Part shown: positions 41,389-48,510 of the stretch, one piece after another | Layout: each line of letters begins with the position of its first letter | Numbering within the stretch: position 1 is the stretch's first letter | From: Bacteroidota bacterium | GTDB taxonomy: Bacteria; Bacteroidota; Bacteroidia; UBA8524 | Direction: 5' to 3' | Length of the DNA: 64,000 nucleotides | Assembly: GCA_008933805.1 (NCBI GenBank) | Contig: WBUH01000006.1 | Coordinates: forward strand, 62,001 to 126,000 | Notes under the pieces: model-generated | The model's input: only the letters and a program-made list of their open reading frames with translations | What the model was told of the DNA's origin: nothing | Database searches by the model: none | Program-made: the position numbers and the translations under genes

Positions 41389-41817
41389 TTAATGTTGGGG
41401 GTTGCTATAATTCAGCATCCAAAAAATGCCGTATTTATCCTGCAGCATCCCAAAGTATGCTCCCCAAAATGTTTTATTAAGTGGCATTTCAACTCTGCCG
41501 TCTGCCGATAGTTTTGCAAACAATGTTTCTATCTCGGTTTCACTCTCGCCTTGTACACAAATATGAAAGTTGTTGCCAACGATAAATTTTTGCTCCATTA
41601 TTTCAAGCATATCCGTTGCCATTATCACCACGCCATTATTCATCTCCAGCGAAACGTGTATTAGTTTTTCCTGAGCCTCGGGGGGCATTTTCTCCCCTCC
41701 GGGCACATCTTTATAGCGCTGAAAGATGGTGAACTTGCCGCCGAATACCGATTTGTAAAAAGTCATGGCTTCTTCGGTATTGCCCATAAAATGCAGGTAA
41801 GGATTTGTGCTTAACAT
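41389..41817 (-). CDS. VOC-family (PhnB/glyoxalase-like) protein
   Basis: 142 residues from the ATG at 41817 (MLSTNPYLHFMGNTEEAMTF); a start 24 bp earlier only adds MPLQNNTN. This is the PhnB type of the vicinal-oxygen-chelate fold: TFYKSVFGGKFTIFQRYKDV, HVSLEMNNGVVIMATDM, FHICVQGESETEIETLFAKL and WGAYFGMLQDKYGIFWML. The usual PhnB ending is kept. No substrate can be given. First gene of the VOC-DoxX-SRPBCC-DUF4287 row, divergent from the AraC/DJ-1 regulator, which may control it. Confidence 0.88.
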   Translation of the reverse strand: MLSTNPYLHFMGNTEEAMTFYKSVFGGKFTIFQRYKDVPGGEKMPPEAQEKLIHVSLEMNNGVVIMATDMLEIMEQKFIVGNNFHICVQGESETEIETLFAKLSADGRVEMPLNKTFWGAYFGMLQDKYGIFWMLNYSNPQH

Positions 41818-41876
41818 ATTTGTGTTGTTTTGTAGAGGCAAAATTATTGGCTTAAAACCAAAGTTAGGGTGTGTAA

Positions 41877-42905
41877 ATGCGGCATTATAGGGTGGTTGAT
41901 TGCGTCAAAATTGCGGACTACTTTTGTAGCATTATTACGATAACCATATCCATATTAACCCTTAGAAATGCAGTGTTGGCCTCGGTGGCCGATGCCCGTT
42001 ATGTATTTAGCAAGGTAAACGACTTTTTAGCTGAGGCGGGTAAACCGCCTTTGTTTAAGGTGCAATTAGTAGGCCTTGCCAACGAAGTGAAGATTAACAA
42101 CGGGTTGTTTGTTGTGCAACCTGATTTGGTGCTGCATGAGGCCGGAATTAGCGACCTTATCATTATCCCTTCAATGTTGGGTGATATGATGAGCAGTACC
42201 CACATGAACAAAGAGTTTGCCCATTGGATTGCCCAACAATACAAGAACGGAGCGGAAGTGGCCAGCCTGTGTACAGGTGCTTTTTTGTTAGCATTTTCAG
42301 GGGTATTAAAGGGGCGACAATGTACCACGCACTGGCAATACGCCAATGAGCTGAAACACTATTACCCGACGGTTGAGGTAGTGGATGAAAAGGTAATTAC
42401 CGACCAAAACGGTCTATACTCAAGCGGGGGAAGTAATGCCTACTGGAATTTGCTGCTGCACTTGGTGGAGAAATACACCAACCGCGAGATTGCCATACGT
42501 ACGGCCAAGTATTTTGTGATTGATTTGGATAAGAACAACCAATCGCCGTTTATTATTTTTCAGGGATTGAAAGACCACGAGGACGAAGGCATTAAACACG
42601 TGCAAGAGTTTATTGAGCGTTCGTATCAGGAAAAATATACGGTGGATTTTTTGGCTGATAAATTCAGCATGAGCCGACGGACATTTGAACGCAGGTTTAA
42701 AAAAGCCACCCGCAATACGGTTACTGAATACATACAACGGGTAAAAATTGAGGGGGCCAAGAAACAACTGGAAATTGGCCGTAAATCAATTGCTGAAATA
42801 ATGCTGGATGTTGGCTACTCTGACGTGCAAGCCTTCCGTGAGGTTTTTAAGCGCATTACAGGCATGACCCCCAACGATTACCGGAATAAGTTTAACAACG
42901 GCTAG
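41877..42905 (+). CDS. DJ-1/PfpI-AraC transcription regulator (GlxA type)
   Basis: 342 residues from the ATG at 41877. An N-terminal DJ-1/PfpI-like domain is visible: PPLFKVQLVGLANEVKINNG, LIIIPSMLGDMMSS, then the nucleophile-elbow region VASLCTGAFLLAFSGVLKGR with Cys, and CTTHWQYANELKHYYPTV. A C-terminal AraC domain with two helix-turn-helix units follows: VDFLADKFSMSRRTFERRFK and AEIMLDVGYSDVQAFREVFK. The first beta strand (TITISILTL) starts at about residue 21, so the true start may be later than 41877: a -7 box match at 41919-41926 would leave only non-ATG codons (ATT, ACG, ATA). The start is open. It may control the divergent VOC-DoxX row. Confidence 0.85.
   Translation: MRHYRVVDCVKIADYFCSIITITISILTLRNAVLASVADARYVFSKVNDFLAEAGKPPLFKVQLVGLANEVKINNGLFVVQPDLVLHEAGISDLIIIPSMLGDMMSSTHMNKEFAHWIAQQYKNGAEVASLCTGAFLLAFSGVLKGRQCTTHWQYANELKHYYPTVEVVDEKVITDQNGLYSSGGSNAYWNLLLHLVEKYTNREIAIRTAKYFVIDLDKNNQSPFIIFQGLKDHEDEGIKHVQEFIERSYQEKYTVDFLADKFSMSRRTFERRFKKATRNTVTEYIQRVKIEGAKKQLEIGRKSIAEIMLDVGYSDVQAFREVFKRITGMTPNDYRNKFNNG
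41919..41926 (+). promoter_or_regulatory. Possible -7 box inside the 5' end of the DJ-1/AraC gene
   Basis: TACTTTTG matches TAnnTTTG. It lies 42 bp inside the ATG-started frame. If used, the RNA would begin near 41933 and have no ATG, GTG or TTG before the first beta strand. May be chance. Confidence 0.3.
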
Positions 42906-42933
42906 CTAATCCATTACAAAACTTAAACAGTAG

Positions 42934-42941
42934 TATCTTTG
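42934..42941 (+). promoter_or_regulatory. Putative -7 box of the four-helix membrane protein gene
   Basis: TATCTTTG is an exact TAnnTTTG match and ends 16 bp before the ATG at 42958. Confidence 0.5.
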
Positions 42942-42957
42942 CGTTATTGCAAAAAAC

Positions 42958-43359
42958 ATGAAGCGATTCATTTCTTTTAAAACAGCCGTTACTGCAACCG
43001 TAATTATTTTATTGCTGGTTACTTTGTTTAACCTTTTTATATTGCTTGGCGTAGCGCCATACACTATTGTTTGGGGCGGCCGGCTTGAAAGCCGTGAACA
43101 AATGGTAGTTTTTGAATTGGTTTCTATTCTGATTAACCTTTTTTGTTTGATTATAGTGCTGGTAAAAGCCCGTCGTTTCTTACCCCGCCTTGGCAAAACT
43201 GCCGACATTGTTGCTTGGCTGTTGCCGGTTATGTATTTCTTTGGCATACTGGGCAATGTTGCATCAACATCGGCAATTGAGCGCGCGCTGTTTGTGCCGG
43301 TTACTGTTGTATTGTTTGTTCTTACCCTTCGCATAGCTTTAGAGAAGAACAGCCAGTAA
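42958..43359 (+). CDS. Small four-helix membrane protein, unknown
   Basis: 133 residues with four predicted helices: TVIILLLVTLFNLFILLGV, VFELVSILINLFCLIIVLV, IVAWLLPVMYFFGILGNVA and LFVPVTVVLFVLTLRIAL. The sequence GNVASTSAIERALFVPVT recalls small membrane proteins seen widely in Bacteroidota. No function can be named. It has its own -7 box; an overlapping reverse-strand frame of 142 codons lacks such support and is rejected. Convergent with the hydrolase gene. Confidence 0.78.
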   Translation: MKRFISFKTAVTATVIILLLVTLFNLFILLGVAPYTIVWGGRLESREQMVVFELVSILINLFCLIIVLVKARRFLPRLGKTADIVAWLLPVMYFFGILGNVASTSAIERALFVPVTVVLFVLTLRIALEKNSQ

Positions 43360-43372
43360 GCAGCACTTTGTT

Positions 43373-44272
43373 TTATTTAGCCGGCAAAGGCTTGTCTAAA
43401 AAAGTCTCTATAATTTTTACGGTTCCCATATAAGTATTTGCACCGCTGCTAAGCGTGCACACCTCACCGATATACTCTCCGTGGCCGCCAGGAAATATTG
43501 CAATACTACCGTGCGGCAATAAGCGGTATAATGCTGCTGCGTGCTCAGGTGTTGCAACGTCGGCATCAGAAATCACTACCATCGTTGGGGCTTGTATGGT
43601 TTTTATAGCTTCGTCGGGTATATCTTCAAAACCAAGTACCCGGTCTACACATTTATAGTGCAGTTGTTTAAGATTGGCCGTATCGGGCGCTGCTTTTTTA
43701 TACGCCTCTTGTAATTCCACAGGCATCGGGCTTTGTTTGGCCTGTTTCATAAAATCCCAAAACTGCGGAAAAGTGCCGTCGCGACGGTATATGGCCGAAG
43801 CAACCACAGCTTTGCGCACCAACTTGGGGTGGCGGATAGCTATTTGAAGCGTAGTTGTTCCCCCGTTGCTAAAGCCAAAAAAGTCGGCATTATCAATTTT
43901 CAGGTATTGCAAAAGCGCGGCCACATCATCGGCATCTTGCTCAAAACTTAGCGGTCGGTCTATGTCTTCAGTATGTCCGTGGCTTTGCAGCTCCATGGCT
44001 ATTACTTTTCTAGTCTTCGCAAAACTGTCAATCACTCGCCCAAATGTACTTTCAATGGTAGAGCCGCCGCCGTGTATCAGTACCAGGGGTACACCTCCTT
44101 CGCCCCTTACTTCGTAATACATCTTAAATCCATTTAGCGGCGCATATCCGCTTACTACTGTATTTTCAGTTTTCATAGTTTCAATCATTGGTTTTGTTGT
44201 GTGTGTTGATTTGCATGCGACACACAGCAGCGTGAGTATCACCCACGCTATTTGCAGATAATTTGTTTTCAT
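43373..44272 (-). CDS. Lipoprotein-anchored alpha/beta hydrolase
   Basis: 299 residues. The signal ends in a lipobox, ILTLLCVACKSTHT (Cys near residue 20). The hydrolase core: LVLIHGGGSTIESTF, nucleophile elbow DFFGFSNGGTTTLQIA, acid in VVISDADVATPEHA and His in FPGGHGEYIG. It is an envelope-facing esterase-like enzyme by family; substrate unknown. Third gene of an operon with ArsR and AHSA1 genes (gaps 6 bp). Confidence 0.88.
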   Translation of the reverse strand: MKTNYLQIAWVILTLLCVACKSTHTTKPMIETMKTENTVVSGYAPLNGFKMYYEVRGEGGVPLVLIHGGGSTIESTFGRVIDSFAKTRKVIAMELQSHGHTEDIDRPLSFEQDADDVAALLQYLKIDNADFFGFSNGGTTTLQIAIRHPKLVRKAVVASAIYRRDGTFPQFWDFMKQAKQSPMPVELQEAYKKAAPDTANLKQLHYKCVDRVLGFEDIPDEAIKTIQAPTMVVISDADVATPEHAAALYRLLPHGSIAIFPGGHGEYIGEVCTLSSGANTYMGTVKIIETFLDKPLPAK

Positions 44273-44278
44273 AGTGTG

Positions 44279-44752
44279 TTAGTTATTTACGATGCGTAGG
44301 TTAAGACGCTCAAACATTTGCAGCCAGCTTGGGTATGCCCCTGTTTCTTTGGCCAATGCCTCGTTTACCGTTTGGGTCAGTACCATTTTTGTTTTACCGT
44401 TTTGTTCAGTAAACGTAACAGTAACAAGAGTTTCGGCAGGCCAATCGGGGTTCATGCCGGCACTTTGCGGGTCGGTTAAGTTGCCCTCTTCATCCGCTAC
44501 CGATAACGTATACACCAGTTTTTCAGGGTAAATGATTTCTTTATACATTCCCAAGGCCCAGCACTCGCCGTATTCCGGGTTATTTACACACGAGTGGAAA
44601 TATCCGCCCACCCGCACATCCAAGTGCTTAAACTGTATGGTACAATTATCAGGGGCGTGCCATTGGGGCAGCCACTCGGCGTCTGTCCACGCTTTAAAAA
44701 CCAATTCTCTTGGTGCATCAAAAAACTGTGTTATGCTAACTTCCTTTTCCAT
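44279..44752 (-). CDS. SRPBCC-family, AHSA1-like protein
   Basis: 157 residues: EVSITQFFDAPRELVFKAWT, AEWLPQWHAPDNCTIQFKHL, VRVGGYFHSCVNNPE, and the ending YPSWLQMFERLNLRIVNN. It is the AHSA1-like START fold, frequently paired with ArsR regulators, as here. Ligand unknown. Second gene of the operon with ArsR and the hydrolase; 6 bp after the ArsR gene. Confidence 0.9.
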   Translation of the reverse strand: MEKEVSITQFFDAPRELVFKAWTDAEWLPQWHAPDNCTIQFKHLDVRVGGYFHSCVNNPEYGECWALGMYKEIIYPEKLVYTLSVADEEGNLTDPQSAGMNPDWPAETLVTVTFTEQNGKTKMVLTQTVNEALAKETGAYPSWLQMFERLNLRIVNN

Positions 44753-44758
44753 CGTTTG

Positions 44759-45085
44759 TTATTGGTCTTTGTTTTGTACGGTTTGTAAAAACGTATCCAG
44801 CTTAGTAAACTTCTGTTTCCATAATTTGGTCGATTGTTCCACCCAATCCGTTACCTCCTCCAGCTTTTCCAGCTTTGCCTCACAATAGCGCTCCCTGCCG
44901 TGCTGCTTAATGTTTATTAAACCGCACTCGTTCAATATTTTTATGTGCAACGAAATGGCCTGCCGGCTCACATCAAACTTTTCGGCTATGGTGTTTAGGT
45001 TCAATGGCTCGCCGGCAATCATGTTAATAATTTGCCTGCGGGTAGGGTCGGCAATTGCCTGAAAAACATCTCTTCTGATTTCCAT
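44759..45085 (-). CDS. ArsR-family repressor
   Basis: 108 residues. Winged helix: FQAIADPTRRQIINMIAGEP, then the recognition region LNTIAEKFDVSRQAISLHIKIL, and the wing GLINIKQHGRERYCEAKLEK. The metal-binding CxC of classic ArsR is missing; this is the type found with AHSA1 proteins. First gene of the operon; a pair of 16-bp palindromes at 45096-45137 just upstream fits self-repression. Confidence 0.92.
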   Translation of the reverse strand: MEIRRDVFQAIADPTRRQIINMIAGEPLNLNTIAEKFDVSRQAISLHIKILNECGLINIKQHGRERYCEAKLEKLEEVTDWVEQSTKLWKQKFTKLDTFLQTVQNKDQ

Positions 45086-45095
45086 TACTCAATAT

Positions 45096-45137
45096 GCAAG
45101 TATCTGCTTGCAAATATATACGCAAGTATTTGCTTGC
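45096..45137 (-). promoter_or_regulatory. Putative ArsR operator pair around a -7 box
   Basis: GCAAGTATCTGCTTGC (45096-45111) and GCAAGTATTTGCTTGC (45122-45137) are two palindromes with 15 of 16 bases the same, 26 bp centre to centre. Between them, on the minus strand, lies TATATTTG (45118-45111), a full -7 match. The first site begins 10 bp before the ArsR ATG at 45085, so binding would block the start of transcription. Confidence 0.75.
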
Positions 45138-45204
45138 GCAATAAGAATTTTTCAAAAATCTAAAAGAGATGTTAAGGCGTTTGTTTTACCTTGTTTTAGC
45201 GTTG

Positions 45205-45726
45205 TCAGAGCGGTTTTTTCATCAAGATATCGGTTTGTTTATCATCGCCTAACCAAAACGGATGGCTGCCAAACGCTACAAATCCGTTCTTCTCATAAAA
45301 GCGAATAGCACGCGGGTTTTCCTCCCAAACCCCCAGCCAAATGTACTTACATTGCATTTTCAGCGCGCTGCTAACAGCAAAGTCAATAAGCAGTTGACCT
45401 GCAGCTTTACCATAAAAATCTTTAACTACATATATCCGCTCAATTTCAAGCGCATCACCGTCTTTAATGTCGGTTTGTGCTTGCCCAGTATTCAACTTCA
45501 AATACCCGACAACCCTTTCGTCAAGTTTAGCAAAATAAAAATCCGAATTATTGTTTTGTAGTTCTTTACTAAGAGCCTCCAAGCTAAAACTCTTATCCAG
45601 ATATTGATTCATGTACTCGGCATCGTTCGTTTCCCAAAATGCCTCAATAAACGTTTGCCGGCTGATGGTTTGCAATTGGGCAATATCTTGAATAGTGACT
45701 TTAACAGTTTCAAAAACGGGTGTCAT
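45205..45726 (-). CDS. GNAT-family N-acetyltransferase
   Basis: 173 residues. GNAT signs: VTIQDIAQLQTISRQTFIEAF, YFAKLDERVVGYLKLN, IERIYVVKDFYGKAAGQLLIDFAV (acetyl-CoA loop) and ENPRAIRFYEKNGFVAFG. Usual length. Acceptor unknown; the ordering recalls spermidine/peptide N-acetyltransferase-like proteins, but that is only family likeness. Divergent from the HEAT-like gene. Confidence 0.88.
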   Translation of the reverse strand: MTPVFETVKVTIQDIAQLQTISRQTFIEAFWETNDAEYMNQYLDKSFSLEALSKELQNNNSDFYFAKLDERVVGYLKLNTGQAQTDIKDGDALEIERIYVVKDFYGKAAGQLLIDFAVSSALKMQCKYIWLGVWEENPRAIRFYEKNGFVAFGSHPFWLGDDKQTDILMKKPL

Positions 45727-45768
45727 AGTGCCGAAAATTAGTACTTTGTAACACCAAATTGATATTAA

Positions 45769-46455
45769 ATGAAAGTAGATTGCTACGATTTTGAGTTGAC
45801 TGAAAGCATTGAGGAGAGAAAAAGCATAGAAACCCGTTATTTAACCAAAAAAACGATTGGCGAAAAACCGTTGCTGGACAAACTGATTGAGACGGCTTAC
45901 CACATCCAAAGCAGCAGGCAACTTACGGATGCCGACCTTGCCCTTTTTGAGGAGGCCCTGCAAAGAACAGACATTAGGGTAATGTGTCATTATTCGGGAA
46001 AGCTGATGTGTTCGCTATCGTTTTGCGATAACAGGGCAGGGGATTTGTTTTTGAAACTGAGCGAACACCGCTCTGCCACTGTGCGGAAAAACATCGTCCT
46101 TAATATGTTGTATGAACCTGTAAAACCTGTTATGGATGCTGTTTTAGAAAAGGGGTTGGAAGATAAAAGTGCAGTGGTGAGGCGAAAAACAGCCGATGTA
46201 ATAGGCCGTAATGATTTAGTGTACTTTGAAGAAAAGCTAAAGACTGCTATTGAAAAAGAAACCGACGAAAAATCTAAGAGTGAAATGGAGTTTTGTTTGT
46301 ATTGGTTAGTAAACGACTATGAACTAACAAAATACGAATGGGGCAACAGATATAGTCTTACTGTAAAGACTAAGACTGGAAGTATCGGTATATCAGTAGA
46401 TGAAGAAGAACTTGTGAATTTGGAAAGTATAGTTGCCGATTTAAAAACACGCTAA
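45769..46455 (+). CDS. HEAT-repeat-like protein, unknown
   Basis: 228 residues. The middle (about 55-190) has helical pairs like HEAT repeats (LFLKLSEHRSATVRKNIVLN, VLEKGLEDKSAVVRRKTADV). A C-terminal strand-like part (YSLTVKTKTGSIGISVDEEEL) follows. No enzyme motif. It starts 23 bp before a second helical-repeat gene, and the two may be read together. A TACTTTG lies about 20 bp before the ATG. Confidence 0.7.
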   Translation: MKVDCYDFELTESIEERKSIETRYLTKKTIGEKPLLDKLIETAYHIQSSRQLTDADLALFEEALQRTDIRVMCHYSGKLMCSLSFCDNRAGDLFLKLSEHRSATVRKNIVLNMLYEPVKPVMDAVLEKGLEDKSAVVRRKTADVIGRNDLVYFEEKLKTAIEKETDEKSKSEMEFCLYWLVNDYELTKYEWGNRYSLTVKTKTGSIGISVDEEELVNLESIVADLKTR

Positions 46456-46477
46456 TTTTTACCTAACAACATCCTCG

Positions 46478-47020
46478 GTGAAAGCGAATACACTATTCAT
46501 AAATACGCTCAAGCAATCACTGAAGTCAAGCACACTACAGCAACGGACGTTGTGGATTGCGCAAATTGTTGATGAGGAGATAGACATAAAAGAGCTTTGC
46601 GACCTGTTTTTGTACCAAGACCGAACCACCGCGTTGCGCTTTTCTTGGTTCTTGAGCGAAATCGGCATGTATAAATCAACAGCTCTGCTTGCTGTTTTGC
46701 CGTATTTGTTTGAACGCAGGAAACAAACCAGCATTAAGGATTTTACTTACTCGTTTGTTAAATATTGGCGAATTGCCGGTGTGCCTCAAGAGAACAAGGG
46801 GGATGCCATTAACCTGTTATTTGACTGGCTAATCGACCCAGCGACGAGTGTTTCGGTAAAAACGCACGCTATGGAGGTATTGTTTGGTTTAACCAAAGAG
46901 TTTCCCGACTTAAAGAATGAGTTAATTACCTGCATTGAAGACCAAGTGGACAAAACCAAGGTTTCGTTCGGGATTAAAGCAAAGGAGATTTTGAAGGCAT
47001 TGAAGAAAGACAGATACTGA
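46478..47020 (+). CDS. Helical-repeat protein, unknown
   Basis: 180 residues from GTG at 46478. All helix: LFINTLKQSLKSSTLQQRTL, ELCDLFLYQDRTTALRFSWF, KTHAMEVLFGLTKEFPDL. HEAT/ARM-like spacing. It follows another HEAT-like gene by 22 bp. No known domain can be assigned; related adaptor-type proteins bind other proteins. A VOC gene follows after 55 bp. Confidence 0.7.
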   Translation: MKANTLFINTLKQSLKSSTLQQRTLWIAQIVDEEIDIKELCDLFLYQDRTTALRFSWFLSEIGMYKSTALLAVLPYLFERRKQTSIKDFTYSFVKYWRIAGVPQENKGDAINLLFDWLIDPATSVSVKTHAMEVLFGLTKEFPDLKNELITCIEDQVDKTKVSFGIKAKEILKALKKDRY

Positions 47021-47075
47021 TTGATATGCCTCAACGATAAATCCCTTATATTTTCAAACTATTTACAACAAAACT

Positions 47076-47426
47076 ATGTTAACAGCTATTTGCCCTAAAC
47101 TGCCCATGCGCGATAAAAGCGCAACCAAAGCTTACTATTTAGACCGACTTGGCTTTGAAGAGTTGGGAGATTACGACGGCTACCTGATGGTTAAGAAAGA
47201 CTCGGTTGAAATTCACTTTTTTGAGTTTAAAGACCTTAATCCTGCTGAAAACTACGGGCAGGTTTATATACGATTGGATAACATTAGTGCCTTTTACCAA
47301 ACGTTGCTGGATGAAAAAGTCCGCATACACCCAAACGGCCTTTTACAAGTGAAACCTTGGGGGCAAAAGGAGTTTGCGTTACTTGATCCGGACAATAATT
47401 TATTGACTTTTGGGGAACCGTTGTAA
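47076..47426 (+). CDS. VOC-family (glyoxalase/bleomycin-resistance type) protein
   Basis: 116 residues with one VOC fold: AICPKLPMRDKSATKAYYLDRL, EIHFFEFKDLNPAENYGQVYI, and WGQKEFALLDPDNNLLTFGE, which matches the ending of bleomycin-binding proteins. The short acidic mid part matches the size of bleomycin resistance proteins (about 120 residues), but resistance cannot be stated. Last of a three-gene row on the plus strand; a three-hairpin element follows. Confidence 0.85.
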   Translation: MLTAICPKLPMRDKSATKAYYLDRLGFEELGDYDGYLMVKKDSVEIHFFEFKDLNPAENYGQVYIRLDNISAFYQTLLDEKVRIHPNGLLQVKPWGQKEFALLDPDNNLLTFGEPL

Positions 47427-47433
47427 AATTTCA

Positions 47434-47533
47434 AATAGGGTTGAAACCCTATTCTGTCGAAATTACGGTTTGCGAACGGACTTAAGTCCGTTCGCAAACC
47501 GTAATTATAAAAGCCACGGATTTAAATCCGTGG
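47434..47533. repeat. Three-hairpin element, copy 2
   Basis: AATAGGGTTGAAACCCTATT at 47434-47453, a perfect 46-bp palindrome at 47461-47506 centred on GGACTTAAGTCC, and CCACGGATTTAAATCCGTGG at 47514-47533. It has the same order and cores (GGGTTGAAACCC, GGACTTAAGTCC, GGATTTAAATCC) as 13009-13104, with different outer stem sequence in each hairpin. Confidence 0.88.
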
Positions 47534-47566
47534 TAAAAAGTCAGACATTATGAGGCGACAACCTTA

Positions 47567-47630
47567 AAACAAAAAAGCCATCCCGAACTGAGATGGCTTT
47601 GATTTTTGCTCCCCGAGCTGGACTCTAACC
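47567..47630 (-). repeat. Duplicated 3' end of tRNA-Asn with its terminator (attR-like)
   Basis: 64 bp that match 48472-48535 with only two differences (both G to T). It contains the terminator hairpin AAAGCCATC/GATGGCTTT and the last 23 bases of tRNA-Asn (T-arm and acceptor), then departs. A direct repeat 905 bp apart; the segment between holds the toxin-antitoxin genes. Confidence 0.88.
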
Positions 47631-47653
47631 GTCCCAAATAAATTCGGTACTGA

Positions 47654-48247
47654 TTAAACTAATATATCGGGTAATAATTTTTCTAAATACTTTGGCAACG
47701 TTTTAGGTAGGATTAATTGCCCGTTTTCAATTGAAAAAACATAGCTTGGTTCGGAACCATAAACGGATGTATCAAACAAATCAATAGAATCAAAAAACTT
47801 GTAGTTCAAGTTTAAGTTGTAAAAACCTTCATAGTACCTTTTTTCGATTTCATAATCAGGCACAAAGTGCCCGCCATTTTGAACCCTTATAGCAACCCTC
47901 CTTTTCGCCTCCTCAATTGAGTTTAATGAAAAAAACACCATCCGAAGTTCATAGCCATTGTCTTTAAAAAGTTTTGGCCAATGTAAAGGAGTATGGTTAA
48001 AATTAGTTTCGTAACAAAAATCCTTATTTGCTAAAATAGCGTTCTTTATCTGATTTTCTAATTCTTCAAAAGCCATATTATGAGCCATCGTCTCGCGCAG
48101 TTCAGACTCAATAATTCCTTCATAAAACTTCAGAAAGTGCAAGTCATAATCAAAGGGAACAAGACCGGAGGGAGAAAGTAATTTTGAAAAGGAAGATTTC
48201 CCGGCACCGTTGCATCCGGCAATTACCAACAAAACGGGTTTAGGCAT
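47654..48247 (-). CDS. Zeta-like kinase toxin (P-loop)
   Basis: 197 residues from the ATG at 48247, which overlaps the small gene before it; the TTG 18 bp earlier is an unlikely start. Walker A is LLVIAGCNGAGKSSFSKLL at residues 6-24 (Lys17). The zeta-type core follows: FDYDLHFLKFYEG, FCYETNFNHTPLHWPKLFK, VFFSLNSIEEAKRRVAIRVQNGGHFVPDYEIEKRYYEGF, where the last is the conserved GGH-x-P patch. Zeta toxins phosphorylate UDP-N-acetyl sugars and stop wall synthesis; kinase specificity here is unproven. AT-rich, between two copies of the tRNA-Asn 3' end. Confidence 0.82.
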   Translation of the reverse strand: MPKPVLLVIAGCNGAGKSSFSKLLSPSGLVPFDYDLHFLKFYEGIIESELRETMAHNMAFEELENQIKNAILANKDFCYETNFNHTPLHWPKLFKDNGYELRMVFFSLNSIEEAKRRVAIRVQNGGHFVPDYEIEKRYYEGFYNLNLNYKFFDSIDLFDTSVYGSEPSYVFSIENGQLILPKTLPKYLEKLLPDILV

Positions 48248-48401
48248 TATTAAATTGAGGGGCAATTTTTGGCTTAATCAATTTGCCGGATTGGATATTT
48301 TTCTCGTAAACCTCAATTTGCCTCTTTATTTCGGGCATAGCCTCTTCCATCCTTTTAAGATAAGAATCAACTCGCTTATTAACCTTTAGAGACATTTTCA
48401 T
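48240..48401 (-). CDS. Small putative antitoxin, 53 residues
   Basis: A frame too short to stand out on its own, read here from the minus strand: it begins MKMSLKVNKRVDSYLKRMEE and ends APQFNNA. Start ATG at 48401, or a second in-frame ATG at 48395. Basic and helical, with charged pairs (Lys/Glu/Arg). Its stop overlaps the toxin ATG by 8 bp, so the two are translated together. A strong -7 box (48406-48413) lies just before. This is the layout of an antitoxin-toxin pair, antitoxin first. It is not clearly like epsilon antitoxins (which are about 90 residues). Confidence 0.7.
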   Translation of the reverse strand: MKMSLKVNKRVDSYLKRMEEAMPEIKRQIEVYEKNIQSGKLIKPKIAPQFNNA

Positions 48402-48405
48402 ATTA

Positions 48406-48413
48406 CAAATTTA
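48406..48413 (-). promoter_or_regulatory. Promoter -7 box of the toxin-antitoxin pair
   Basis: TAAATTTG (48413-48406 on the minus strand) matches TAnnTTTG exactly and ends 4 bp before the ATG at 48401, so the RNA would start at about the first codon (leaderless). If it starts a little later, the second ATG at 48395 would be used. Confidence 0.55.
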
Positions 48414-48471
48414 CGAAACTTATGTTACTATACACAGGCAATAGATGTTTCTTGGCTACCTAAACCAACAT

Positions 48472-48505
48472 AAACAAAAAAGCCATCCCGAACTGAGATG
48501 GCTTT
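48472..48505 (-). terminator. Terminator of tRNA-Asn
   Basis: AAAGCCATC (48479-48487) pairs with GATGGCTTT (48497-48505) with a 9-nt loop; on the minus strand a T-run follows. It lies right after the tRNA 3' end and is part of the duplicated segment. Confidence 0.85.
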
Positions 48506-48510
48506 GATTT

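Noticed and set aside
42906-43334. Minus-strand frame of 142 codons
   Set aside because: It overlaps the four-helix membrane protein gene on the plus strand, which has a -7 box and clear hydrophobic helices. The reverse frame is rich in Thr, Lys and Arg without a fold.
47607-47640. A second tRNA gene
   Set aside because: Only the T-arm and acceptor end are present; the D-arm and anticodon arm are missing. It is a partial copy of tRNA-Asn.
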